Source: OLB4 sp002050165 (GTDB lineage: Bacteria > Bacteroidota > Ignavibacteria > Tepidaquicellales > Tepidaquicellaceae). From it: DNA of 64,000 bases. The stretch covers positions 68,949-132,948 of the forward strand of contig SZPC01000008.1 of the NCBI GenBank assembly GCA_030263475.1, in the 5' to 3' direction. A program made the translations under genes and the position numbers. This document shows, piece after piece, positions 1-7,150 of the stretch (position 1 is the first letter of the stretch; each line of letters starts with the position of its first letter). Below the pieces are notes generated by a model. That model saw nothing but the letters and a program-made list of their open reading frames with translations, did not search any database and was not told where the DNA came from.

Positions 1-98
1 ACTACTAATCTCAACAACAAACCCTGGAAAATGAAGGAAGATACAATGATCAGCATGAACTTTAGGAAAATTTTACCAATATTTCTTCCTTCATCCAT
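1..98 (-). CDS. N-terminal part of a hypothetical membrane protein, cut by the window edge
   Basis: An ATG at 98 opens a frame that stays open to base 1, giving 32 residues that begin MDEGRNIGKIF. A hydrophobic stretch follows (residues about 12-32), consistent with a signal anchor or first membrane helix. An AAAGGAAAC purine tract lies about ten bases upstream of the ATG and could be the ribosome binding site. The gene lies 48 bases downstream of the Lrp-type regulator on the same strand and may share its transcript. Too little is visible to name a family. Confidence 0.45.
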   Translation of the reverse strand, partial: MDEGRNIGKIFLKFMLIIVSSFIFQGLLLRLV

Positions 99-146
99 TT
101 TGTGATTGTTTCCTTTGGTGTTTTAAATAGTAAAAAATGTTTACGG

Positions 147-632
147 CTATTTTTTCTTTTTTGTTGGTTTTAGCTCCGGTTGCCGACTCAAACTTTGCTC
201 TAATGCAATAAACGTTTCTGTCCGCTCTATACCTTTTATTGATTGTATTTTTTCATTCAGGACTTCTCTAAGGTTGTGAGTATTTTTGCTTACTAGTTTA
301 ACGAACATGCTATACGCACCGGTAGTATAGTTTATCTCAACAATTTCCGGAATTTTAGCTAACTCTTTTGCAACATATTTATACATTGACCCCTTTTCAA
401 GATAGATACCTACAAACGCACCGATATCGTAACCGAGCTTGGAGTAATCTAAAACAAGTTGTGAACCTTTGATAATTCCCGCATCATACAATTTTTTCAT
501 TCTGACGTGAATGGTACCGCCGGATACAATGAGTTGTTTTGCAACTTCAGTGTACGGCAATGCGGCATTTTTCATAAAGCAGGAAATTATCTCAAGATCC
601 AGATTATCAATTTCGCAATTATCCTTCTTCAT
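147..632 (-). CDS. Lrp/AsnC-family transcriptional regulator
   Basis: This 161-residue cytoplasmic protein has the usual Lrp/AsnC layout and length. Residues about 10-58 form the winged helix-turn-helix (IDNLDLEIISCF at the start, then the GGTIHVRMKKLYDAGII recognition region). Residues about 68-148 form the RAM effector-binding and oligomerisation domain (GAFVGIYLEKG, EIVEINYTTGAYSMFVKL). Lrp/AsnC proteins control amino-acid metabolism genes and respond to amino acids; the effector here cannot be read from sequence. The tail is lysine-rich (PTKKKK). The gene is transcribed away from the tRNA-like RNA gene at 755, so the 120-base gap holds divergent promoters. Confidence 0.9.
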   Translation of the reverse strand: MKKDNCEIDNLDLEIISCFMKNAALPYTEVAKQLIVSGGTIHVRMKKLYDAGIIKGSQLVLDYSKLGYDIGAFVGIYLEKGSMYKYVAKELAKIPEIVEINYTTGAYSMFVKLVSKNTHNLREVLNEKIQSIKGIERTETFIALEQSLSRQPELKPTKKKK

Positions 633-715
633 TTCGGTTATTGATTACAATAATTAAAAAATATTTTTAGGAAATTTAACAAAATTGTAAAAATTAATGT
701 AGTCCAATAAAAATA

Positions 716-742
716 TTGTAATAATCCTCGAGATGTTATAAT
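716..742 (+). promoter_or_regulatory. Putative promoter of the tRNA-like RNA gene
   Basis: A TATAAT at 737-742 matches the bacterial -10 consensus, and TTGTAA at 716-721 could serve as a -35 element. The 15-base spacing is shorter than the usual 17. The -10 box ends 12 bases before the first base of the tRNA-like acceptor stem, the distance expected for a stable RNA gene with a short 5' leader. This is inferred from motif match only. Confidence 0.45.
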
Positions 743-754
743 TTAGCGTAACTT

Positions 755-863
755 TGTAGGGTGGTGAAACAGGCAGACATACCCTCCGGTCTCGAGGGTG
801 GAGAGTTCGGGATAAATCTGTTCAGGCTAACCGCTCCGTGAAGGTTCGAATCCTTCCCCTACA
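755..863 (+). tRNA. Unusual class II tRNA-like RNA with oversized variable arm and non-canonical anticodon loop
   Basis: The ends pair perfectly as a seven-base acceptor stem (TGTAGGG at 755-761 with CCCTACA at 857-863). The T arm is standard (GAAGG stem, TTCGAAT loop, CCTTC). The D arm resembles tRNA-Leu (GTG, loop AAACAGGCAGA, CAT). The middle does not fit: the stem CCCTC/GAGGG closes a seven-base loop CGGTCTC with G instead of the invariant T33, so no anticodon can be assigned. About 41 bases separate that stem from the T stem, against roughly 10-24 in normal Leu or Ser tRNAs. They could form an extra arm (GGAG...CTCC with GTT...AAC inside). CCA is not fully encoded (GCA follows). It may be a decayed tRNA-Leu, a tRNA with an insertion, or a tRNA-derived RNA. 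Its own promoter-like box and terminator suggest it is transcribed. Confidence 0.6.
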
Positions 864-940
864 GCAATCGGCTGAATTAGTATTCGGTAAATAGTTTAAA
901 GTGAATGTTTATACTTCACCGGAGCAAAACTAAAAGGGGG

Positions 941-971
941 ACCCGTTCAAATTAACTGAACGGGTTTTTTT
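941..971 (+). terminator. Rho-independent terminator after the tRNA-like gene
   Basis: A perfect 9-bp stem (ACCCGTTCA at 941-949, TGAACGGGT at 957-965) with a seven-base loop is followed by a run of T. It lies about 80 bases after the tRNA-like sequence, so the rightward primary transcript would be about 220 nt. On the other strand the hairpin sits just beyond the stop of the lipoprotein gene but is followed by a weaker C/T tract. Confidence 0.8.
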
Positions 972-973
972 AT

Positions 974-1588
974 TTAATTGAACTGTGAATCAACAATTGT
1001 AATTTCGCCTGCCGGGACCATGACTCCGAATATTTGCATTGACGGAGTTGCTTTTAGGGTTAAACGTGATGAGCTACCGTTTACACCACCAAGTGCCAGA
1101 GCAAGATTTATAATTCCCTCGTATCCCATGTTATTGAAAAACGGCCAAAGATCGAATGCTACATTTATTGGAATTACGGCATGTTGTCCAGTCCCGGGGA
1201 TGGTTACTTCGCTGTTAACTACACCATCTAAAACTTCCTTGTTGTCTATCAATAACCTCCACCCGAGTCTAGTTAGTGCAGAAGTTGTGTTTTCATACCC
1301 ACCGGGCGTGTTCGGATTTTTAGCAAGAACATCAAGAGTAAATGAAACCGGTAATTTCTCTGAAGCGAAAGCAGCCGTAAGTTTTCCTGCATCAAGTAGG
1401 TTTAAGTCACTAAGGTTTCTTGCGTTACTCAGTTTAACACCGGCGATATTGAAGTTGTGTACGTCACCAAGCTTAAACTGAAGCCTTTGCAAGTTCGAGA
1501 TGGTAGTAATTGCCGAACAACTAAAATTGGTTACCGAAAGTATCGTTAATAATAAAATCGGAATCGAACTGTAAAGTAATTTTTTCAT
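974..1588 (-). CDS. Putative lipoprotein with LEA14/WHy-like domain
   Basis: This 204-residue protein starts with a signal sequence (MKKLLYSSIPILLLTILSV) ending at NFSC, with Cys24 as a probable lipidation site, although the lipobox is imperfect. The mature part has the beta-rich pattern of the LEA type 2/WHy family, including the characteristic KNPN at residues 90-93 followed by a glycine-rich turn. Such proteins are small extracytoplasmic domains of uncertain role, sometimes linked to stress protection. It probably sits on the periplasmic face of a membrane. It is alone, ending against the terminator of the tRNA-like gene, with 215 bases of featureless AT-rich DNA upstream. The family call rests on the NPN motif and overall pattern. 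Confidence 0.55.
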   Translation of the reverse strand: MKKLLYSSIPILLLTILSVTNFSCSAITTISNLQRLQFKLGDVHNFNIAGVKLSNARNLSDLNLLDAGKLTAAFASEKLPVSFTLDVLAKNPNTPGGYENTTSALTRLGWRLLIDNKEVLDGVVNSEVTIPGTGQHAVIPINVAFDLWPFFNNMGYEGIINLALALGGVNGSSSRLTLKATPSMQIFGVMVPAGEITIVDSQFN

Positions 1589-1803
1589 TTTTAATCTGAT
1601 TTAATTTTGAAAAATATGTTCACTTAAGGAAAAGTTATAGTGCATGTATGAAATAAAAGTTATTGCCAGATTGAATAACTTTTCAAAAGTACTAAGTAAA
1701 TGTAAACCTACTGAAAATTATTCAAGTTCACAACGGTGTTATTTCCGTGCATTTATCTTTATTAAAATTTGTAAACCTTAAATTAAAAATTGATATATTT
1801 ATG

Positions 1804-3600
1804 TTAAATCATCCATGACAACATTGCTATTACGATTATTCCTGATATTATAGTCAGAGGAATACCGATTCTTAAGTAATCACTTTTAGTATAACTGCCG
1901 GCACCCATAACCAACAAATTAGATTGATGTGCAACCGGTGTCATAAACGAAGTTGAAGAAGCAAAAGCTACAGCAAGCATAACAATTGCCGGGTCAAGTC
2001 CGGCTGAGAGGGCTTTCGAGAAACCGATCGGAGCCATGATTAGTGCGGCAGTATTATTTGAAGTTGTTATACAAATTAATACTGTCAGCAGAAAGATTAC
2101 CGAAAGCATAATTACAGGCTTATTTTCTGGAAATGGTTTCAATAGTAAATCCGAAATAAGTTCGGCTGCACCGGTTTGTTGTAAAGCAATTCCAAGTGGA
2201 ATTACTCCTGCCATAAGGAATATTATTTTCCATTGCAAATTTTTATACACCTGTTCGATTGAAATACATTTTGTCAGTATAAGTAAAAGTGCACCGCCAA
2301 GTGCAGCAACGGAGATTGGTATTATTCCTATTATTGCCGGGAGTATGCTGATAAAAAAAAGCGCTATTGAAAGTAAAGATTTGCCGTTGGATTTATTTAA
2401 CGGTGGTTCGCCGAGTAAAATTAAATCCTCTGAATCTTTCAATAAATTTAATTTCTCCGGTAAACCTTGAATCAATAACGCATCACCAGTTTGAAGTTCC
2501 TGATTTCCAACCCCTGAGCTTATAGTAACTCCGCCTCGCCAGATTGCAATTACATTTAGCCCGAACCGGTCTCTGAACTTAGCATTACGAAGCGTTTTCC
2601 CTTCAAGGTCAGATCTTGGAGAAATTACTGCCTCAATGTGAGTTACTTCCCCATAACCAAATTCTTTTAGAGAAAATTTTGAGTTTGATTTTATTCCGAT
2701 GTTAAAGTCCTGCGCCGCCTGATGAAGGGATTCTATATCGCCTGTAATAATGAGTTTGTCGCCGACGCCTAAAATGTATTCCGGGTTTGGATTAATCTTT
2801 ATACCATTAGATCCAATCACAGCAATGATATTAATTCCGTACTGTCTGCCCAAAGTTGCCTGAGCGATTGTGCGGCCTGCGAGTTGACAATCTTTGGTGA
2901 TGTTAGTTTCATAAAGTGAATTTTCAATTTTATAAAGTTCGACAAGTTCAGCACCTGTAGGATGTGAATTAGTTATTGACCTTGTCGGGTGATTCGGTAG
3001 CAAACGCTTACCAACAGTCAGAAAGAAAATCAAACCGGATAATGTGATTAATATCCCGATCGGGAAAAATGAAAACATATTAAATCCGTTTAATCCTGCC
3101 TGCATCAACTGTGAGCTTACGACCAAATTTGGCGGTGTTCCTATGAGAGTCAACATTCCTCCGAAGCTGCTTCCGAAGGCAAGTGGAATCAATAATTTTG
3201 ATGGCGGAATTTTTGAAACTGCTGAAGCTTTGATTACCGATGGCAGTAAAATCGCAACAACGACCACATTATTCATCATCGTTGATAGAGTTGCTGATGA
3301 TAAAATTATTGTTACCAGAAGAAAGGTCAGGGATTTTTTTTGATTTCCGCCGAATATTTTTGAAATAATTTCACCTGCTCCGGTTCGCTCGAATGCAATC
3401 CCGAATATTAATATTCCCATTACCGCCAGAACAGCCTCGCTGCTGAACCCTGAAAATGCTTCAGATGGAGTTAATATACCAAAGAGCCCAAGCGATACAA
3501 TTATCAATATTGCCGTCACATCAATTCTGATTAATTCCGTTACAAAAAGGATAACAGACGTTATCAGTATAATCAGGACTATGGTTGATTCCGGTATCAT
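1804..3600 (-). CDS. SLC13-family (DASS-type) anion permease with two TrkA-C domains
   Basis: This 598-residue inner-membrane protein has about 11-12 hydrophobic helices. They are split around a soluble centre (residues about 225-392) containing two TrkA-C/RCK_C modules (e.g. AGRTIAQATLGRQYGINIIAV and EGKTLRNAKFRDRFGLNVIAI). GTPPNLVVSS near residue 155 and SNNTAALIMAPIGF near 515 are the two repeated substrate/sodium-binding loops of the SLC13/DASS family. Members move dicarboxylates, sulfate or related anions with sodium; the substrate here is not predictable. TrkA-C modules bind small ligands and gate transporters. The ATG overlaps the stop of the upstream hydrolase gene by one base (TAATG), suggesting coupled translation. 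A paralogue lies at 7151. Confidence 0.88.
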   Translation of the reverse strand: MIPESTIVLIILITSVILFVTELIRIDVTAILIIVSLGLFGILTPSEAFSGFSSEAVLAVMGILIFGIAFERTGAGEIISKIFGGNQKKSLTFLLVTIILSSATLSTMMNNVVVVAILLPSVIKASAVSKIPPSKLLIPLAFGSSFGGMLTLIGTPPNLVVSSQLMQAGLNGFNMFSFFPIGILITLSGLIFFLTVGKRLLPNHPTRSITNSHPTGAELVELYKIENSLYETNITKDCQLAGRTIAQATLGRQYGINIIAVIGSNGIKINPNPEYILGVGDKLIITGDIESLHQAAQDFNIGIKSNSKFSLKEFGYGEVTHIEAVISPRSDLEGKTLRNAKFRDRFGLNVIAIWRGGVTISSGVGNQELQTGDALLIQGLPEKLNLLKDSEDLILLGEPPLNKSNGKSLLSIALFFISILPAIIGIIPISVAALGGALLLILTKCISIEQVYKNLQWKIIFLMAGVIPLGIALQQTGAAELISDLLLKPFPENKPVIMLSVIFLLTVLICITTSNNTAALIMAPIGFSKALSAGLDPAIVMLAVAFASSTSFMTPVAHQSNLLVMGAGSYTKSDYLRIGIPLTIISGIIVIAMLSWMI

Positions 3601-4451
3601 TAAAGTTCAGTTCCCGTAATGAAATTTATCATTAACTGAATTACTTCGTCAAATGTATTATTTGAACCGTTGAACGGATGTACAACTCCGAAGGTATGAC
3701 CTGTATTTTTAAAAATTTCAAGACGAGTTGAATTGCGATTGTTTAGGGATTTTAAATTCTCTGCGTCCGAAACATCTACTGCAAGATCTTCTGAACCGTG
3801 AATTATTAACCACGGAATATTTATATTTTCCGCTGCCTTTTCAATATCAAGTCTGTCGCGGTTATTTTCAATGTCTTCGAGCAATGATACATTAATTCTC
3901 ATTAATTGATTTGTCCGGGTATTCAATACCTCAAAGTATCCTTTTTCTTTCCAGAGTGATTTATGATTTTCACTGTATCTGTCAAAGTTACTTACTGATG
4001 CAAGTGTTATGAGTTTCTTTATTCGTTTGTCTGTTGCAGCTTGTAGTATTACGGTGCCTCCTCCCCGCGAATGTCCGATAAGCGTTATATTACCCGTATC
4101 CGCTTCTATTTCATCGCTGATTTGTATCAGTGAACCAATAAAAGAGTTTAAGTCGCTGAGCTCAATTGAAAAAGTGTTCTTTGCGAACATATCGAGGCGT
4201 GTGAAGTCTGACATTGTATCATTTGTGTCTCCTGTCCCGTTATGGGAGAAATTAAATGCTGCTGAAACAAGCTCGGCTCTGGCAAGTGTTTCAAGCATAT
4301 ATGGGAATCCACCCCAATCTTTGAAGCCTTTAAAACCATGAGCAAAAATCACAAGTGGTTTTTTTTTGTTATTTTTGATGAACCTGATATTGGAGAAAAG
4401 TTTTTCTCCCGTTATATTTACAAATTCGTATTCTTTGTTAAACAGTTCCAT
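3600..4451 (-). CDS. Alpha/beta hydrolase (serine esterase/peptidase-like)
   Basis: This 283-residue protein without a signal peptide has the alpha/beta-hydrolase fold. The oxyanion loop is FAHGFKGFKDWGGFPY (about residues 36-51), the nucleophile elbow GHSRGGG (Ser near residue 128), the acid region HGSEDLAVDVSDA and the catalytic histidine in TGHTFG. It would hydrolyse a small ester or amide in the cytoplasm; the substrate is unknown. It resembles the dienelactone hydrolase/peptidase S9-like single-domain enzymes. Its stop overlaps the start of the SLC13 transporter, so the pair forms a two-gene operon. It is divergent from the NhaP2-like antiporter, with only 24 bases between starts. Confidence 0.85.
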   Translation of the reverse strand: MELFNKEYEFVNITGEKLFSNIRFIKNNKKKPLVIFAHGFKGFKDWGGFPYMLETLARAELVSAAFNFSHNGTGDTNDTMSDFTRLDMFAKNTFSIELSDLNSFIGSLIQISDEIEADTGNITLIGHSRGGGTVILQAATDKRIKKLITLASVSNFDRYSENHKSLWKEKGYFEVLNTRTNQLMRINVSLLEDIENNRDRLDIEKAAENINIPWLIIHGSEDLAVDVSDAENLKSLNNRNSTRLEIFKNTGHTFGVVHPFNGSNNTFDEVIQLMINFITGTEL

Positions 4452-4475
4452 TTAAATTTTATATAAATATAACGA

Positions 4476-5927
4476 TTGTTGTTATTAGAATATATATTGC
4501 TGATAATCGCTGTGCTGATAATTCTCAGTATAGTGATTTCAAGATATACTTATAACTTAGGTACACCAACTTTGTTAATATTTCTCGCCGTTGGTATGAT
4601 AGCCGGATCAGAAGGTTTGGGGAATATTTACTTTGATGATTACAGGTTGTCGCAAAACGTTGGTGTTATTGCTCTTGTTATAATTCTCTTTTCAGGTGGA
4701 TTAAATACGAAATGGCAATCGGTAAAAAATCAGATTACCAATGCGATAGTTTTATCAACTGCAGGAGTGTTTCTTACTGCAATTTTTGCAGCGGCTTTTA
4801 TGTATTTCGTTTTGGAGTTCGATCTGTTGACTTGTCTTTTGATCGGATCGATAATTTCATCTACCGACGCAGCGGCAGTTTTCTCAATTCTTGAAAGTCA
4901 ACGAATCAAAATTAAAGGTGGTTTAAGTCCGTTGCTTCAGGTAGAATCAGGAAGTAATGATCCAATGGCAATTTTTCTGACCATTGGAACGATTCAGATA
5001 ATAACCTCGCCGGATTCCGGTATTGGGTCAATCCTGTTACTTTTCGTAAAGCAAATGTCAATAGGCTTTGGTTTGGGTTTTGCTTCGGGATTGATTTTGG
5101 TTCAGTTTATAAACCGACATAAATTTATTTACGATGGGTTTTATCCGGTCTTTTTATTGGCGAGTACATTTCTTGTGTTCAGCCTGGCTTCCACATTAGG
5201 TGGTAGTGGTTACCTGGCGGTTTACATTTCGGGATTAATACTTGGAAAGTATGAATTCATTCACAAACGTTCATCACTGAGGTTTTTTGACGGCCTTGCA
5301 TGGTTATCTCAGATTTGTATGTTTGTAGTTTTAGGATTGCTCGCATTTCCGTCTCAATTAATACCGGTGATTGGAACAGGTTTGATCGTATCGGCATTCC
5401 TTATTTTAATTGCACGTCCTGCAAGTGTTTTTCTTACTATGGTATTTTCCAAATTTAACTTTAAGGAGAAAGTCTTTATCTCCTGGGTCGGGCTAAGAGG
5501 ATCAATCCCGATTATTCTAGGAACGTTTCCTTTGGTAGCGGGAATCGAGAACGCGAATATGATTTTCAACATGGTCTTTTTTATTGTTATCACTTCTGTT
5601 GTGATACAGGGTTGGTCAATCCCGAAAGTCGCAACATATCTCGGATTAGCGGAGAAAGAAGTGCAACAGATAAAATCTCCGATTGAATTCGAGCCATTAA
5701 GAAAAACTGACCGTGTCCTTGAGGAGTTTATAATTCCATTCAATAGTTCAATAGACGGTAAGAAGCTCGTTGATCTCCGGCTACCTGAAAATGCGCTGAT
5801 AGTATTGGTTTGCCGTGATGAAGAATTTTTATTGCCCAAAGGTGAAACAATTTTACACTCCGGTGATGTCCTTCAAGTATTAACCGATAAAAGTTTAATA
5901 AAAGAAATTTACGAGAAGTTAATTTAA
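4476..5927 (+). CDS. NhaP2/CvrA-type potassium/proton antiporter with C-terminal TrkA-C domain
   Basis: This 483-residue CPA-family inner-membrane antiporter exchanges a monovalent cation (K+ or Na+) for protons. It has about 12-13 helices, with SSTDAAAVFSIL near residue 127 and ESGSNDPMAIF near 157 as the conserved ion-binding motifs. A TrkA-C domain fills residues about 400-483 (SSIDGKKLVDLRLPENALIVLV, then SGDVLQVLTD). This is the NhaP2/CvrA arrangement. There is no ATG at the 5' end; tandem TTG codons at 4476 and 4479 give an N-terminus that aligns with the family's first helix. Length is close to the NhaP2 norm without the extra CorC-like tail. It ends one base before the convergent beta-helix gene. 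Confidence 0.87.
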   Translation: MLLLEYILLIIAVLIILSIVISRYTYNLGTPTLLIFLAVGMIAGSEGLGNIYFDDYRLSQNVGVIALVIILFSGGLNTKWQSVKNQITNAIVLSTAGVFLTAIFAAAFMYFVLEFDLLTCLLIGSIISSTDAAAVFSILESQRIKIKGGLSPLLQVESGSNDPMAIFLTIGTIQIITSPDSGIGSILLLFVKQMSIGFGLGFASGLILVQFINRHKFIYDGFYPVFLLASTFLVFSLASTLGGSGYLAVYISGLILGKYEFIHKRSSLRFFDGLAWLSQICMFVVLGLLAFPSQLIPVIGTGLIVSAFLILIARPASVFLTMVFSKFNFKEKVFISWVGLRGSIPIILGTFPLVAGIENANMIFNMVFFIVITSVVIQGWSIPKVATYLGLAEKEVQQIKSPIEFEPLRKTDRVLEEFIIPFNSSIDGKKLVDLRLPENALIVLVCRDEEFLLPKGETILHSGDVLQVLTDKSLIKEIYEKLI

Positions 5928-5928
5928 T

Positions 5929-7119
5929 TTACTTCGCATATAACCCTCCGGTCAGTCCGATGTTACTTCTCGAGTTGTCCATATTTTTAATGTTGGGATC
6001 TCCCGAATATTTCATTTTTGAATTTAACTGAAGGCCGAAATCGTAATCGCTATTGAAAAGTGGGTCAACGGAAATATTCCCGCTCTCTCCCGTCAGGTTA
6101 TCGGTATTTCGGTATTCACCGTGATAATTCCCCCAAACGTTATTGTATTTGAACGTTATATCGGAACCGGGTGCGTTCATCCAATAGCCGACTTGAGGGC
6201 AAACCCACTCATCCCTCCACCCGTTTAATGTTATAATGTTATTTACTATTACCGCCTTAACATGAGCGCTGTCGCTTGTCCAGGGAGCAACTCCGCAGTT
6301 GCCGTTACGCGTTATTACATTGTTAATAAGTTGCATTTCCGAGTTACCGCTAATTACAATTCCCCAGCCGAGGTTATCAAAAACTGCGTTATTATAAACT
6401 TCAGCTTTGGAATTCCCGAACGTTCCGATTCCTTTCCAGAATCCTGATACTTTATTTCGGACAATAAGAGCATTTGCATTCCATGTAACACCGATACCCG
6501 CACCTCTGCCGGTTTGAATAATGTTGTCTTCAATTACTGCATTTGCCCCGCGATACAATGCGATTCCATCCCAAGTGTTGCGAACTATAATATTGTTCCT
6601 GATCAATGCGAAACTTCCTTCGCGGATGACTATACCGCATATTCCAACAACGGGATCGTTAGCAAATCTTACAGTATCATTCGATATTACACAATTCTCA
6701 ATTAACACATGTGAATATTTCAAAACAATGCCACCGTTGGTTGCATCTCCTGAAGTATCCCTCACACCTCCCGTAATAGTTACATTGCTGATAGTTGAAT
6801 TTTTACTGTTCAGAAATAAAAGTCCGTATCCCGCATTTGTGATAATGACTACTTTTTCCGGTGATGTTCCGATAATGTGTAAAGACTTGTTCTCTACAAG
6901 GAAACCCTTTGTCCCGTAAACTATAGTCTCATGTTTCCTGCAGTTGCCACATTCATTTTCAATGTAATCTGAAGGGATTACCGAATAAACTCCATCATCT
7001 AAAAAAATAGTATCACCATCTTTTGCATTATTAATTAGAATCTGTAGATCGGTAGTTTGCGCATTTGAATTAATAGTAGAGAGAAATATTGTTAGTAATG
7101 ATATAAACGTCAATTTCAT
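5929..7119 (-). CDS. Secreted right-handed parallel beta-helix protein
   Basis: This 396-residue protein starts with a signal peptide (MKLTFISLLTIFLSTINSNAQ). It then shows many short repeats typical of PbH1/pectate-lyase-like beta-helices, such as NSTISNVTITGG, SHVLIENCVISN, SFALIRNNIIVRN, NAVIEDNIIQTG and EVYNNAVFDN. An N-terminal segment has paired cysteines (NECGNCRKH). Such folds bind or cleave polysaccharides or act as NosD-like periplasmic proteins. No catalytic residues can be assigned, and there is no C-terminal T9SS sorting sequence. It is convergent with the NhaP2 gene and divergent from the second SLC13 gene, so probably monocistronic. Confidence 0.8.
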   Translation of the reverse strand: MKLTFISLLTIFLSTINSNAQTTDLQILINNAKDGDTIFLDDGVYSVIPSDYIENECGNCRKHETIVYGTKGFLVENKSLHIIGTSPEKVVIITNAGYGLLFLNSKNSTISNVTITGGVRDTSGDATNGGIVLKYSHVLIENCVISNDTVRFANDPVVGICGIVIREGSFALIRNNIIVRNTWDGIALYRGANAVIEDNIIQTGRGAGIGVTWNANALIVRNKVSGFWKGIGTFGNSKAEVYNNAVFDNLGWGIVISGNSEMQLINNVITRNGNCGVAPWTSDSAHVKAVIVNNIITLNGWRDEWVCPQVGYWMNAPGSDITFKYNNVWGNYHGEYRNTDNLTGESGNISVDPLFNSDYDFGLQLNSKMKYSGDPNIKNMDNSRSNIGLTGGLYAK

Positions 7120-7150
7120 TATATTTGAGAAAGTTTGTGAAATTTAAATT

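Noticed and set aside
31..94. Inverted repeat ATGAAGGAAGA / TCTTCCTTCAT with a 42-base spacer
   Set aside because: It lies within the partial leftward reading frame, has no T tract and the spacer is long; chance or coding constraint is more likely than a structured element.
978..1481. Rightward 167-residue frame opposite the LEA14-like lipoprotein
   Set aside because: No domain or signal pattern; the leftward frame has a signal peptide and NPN motif.
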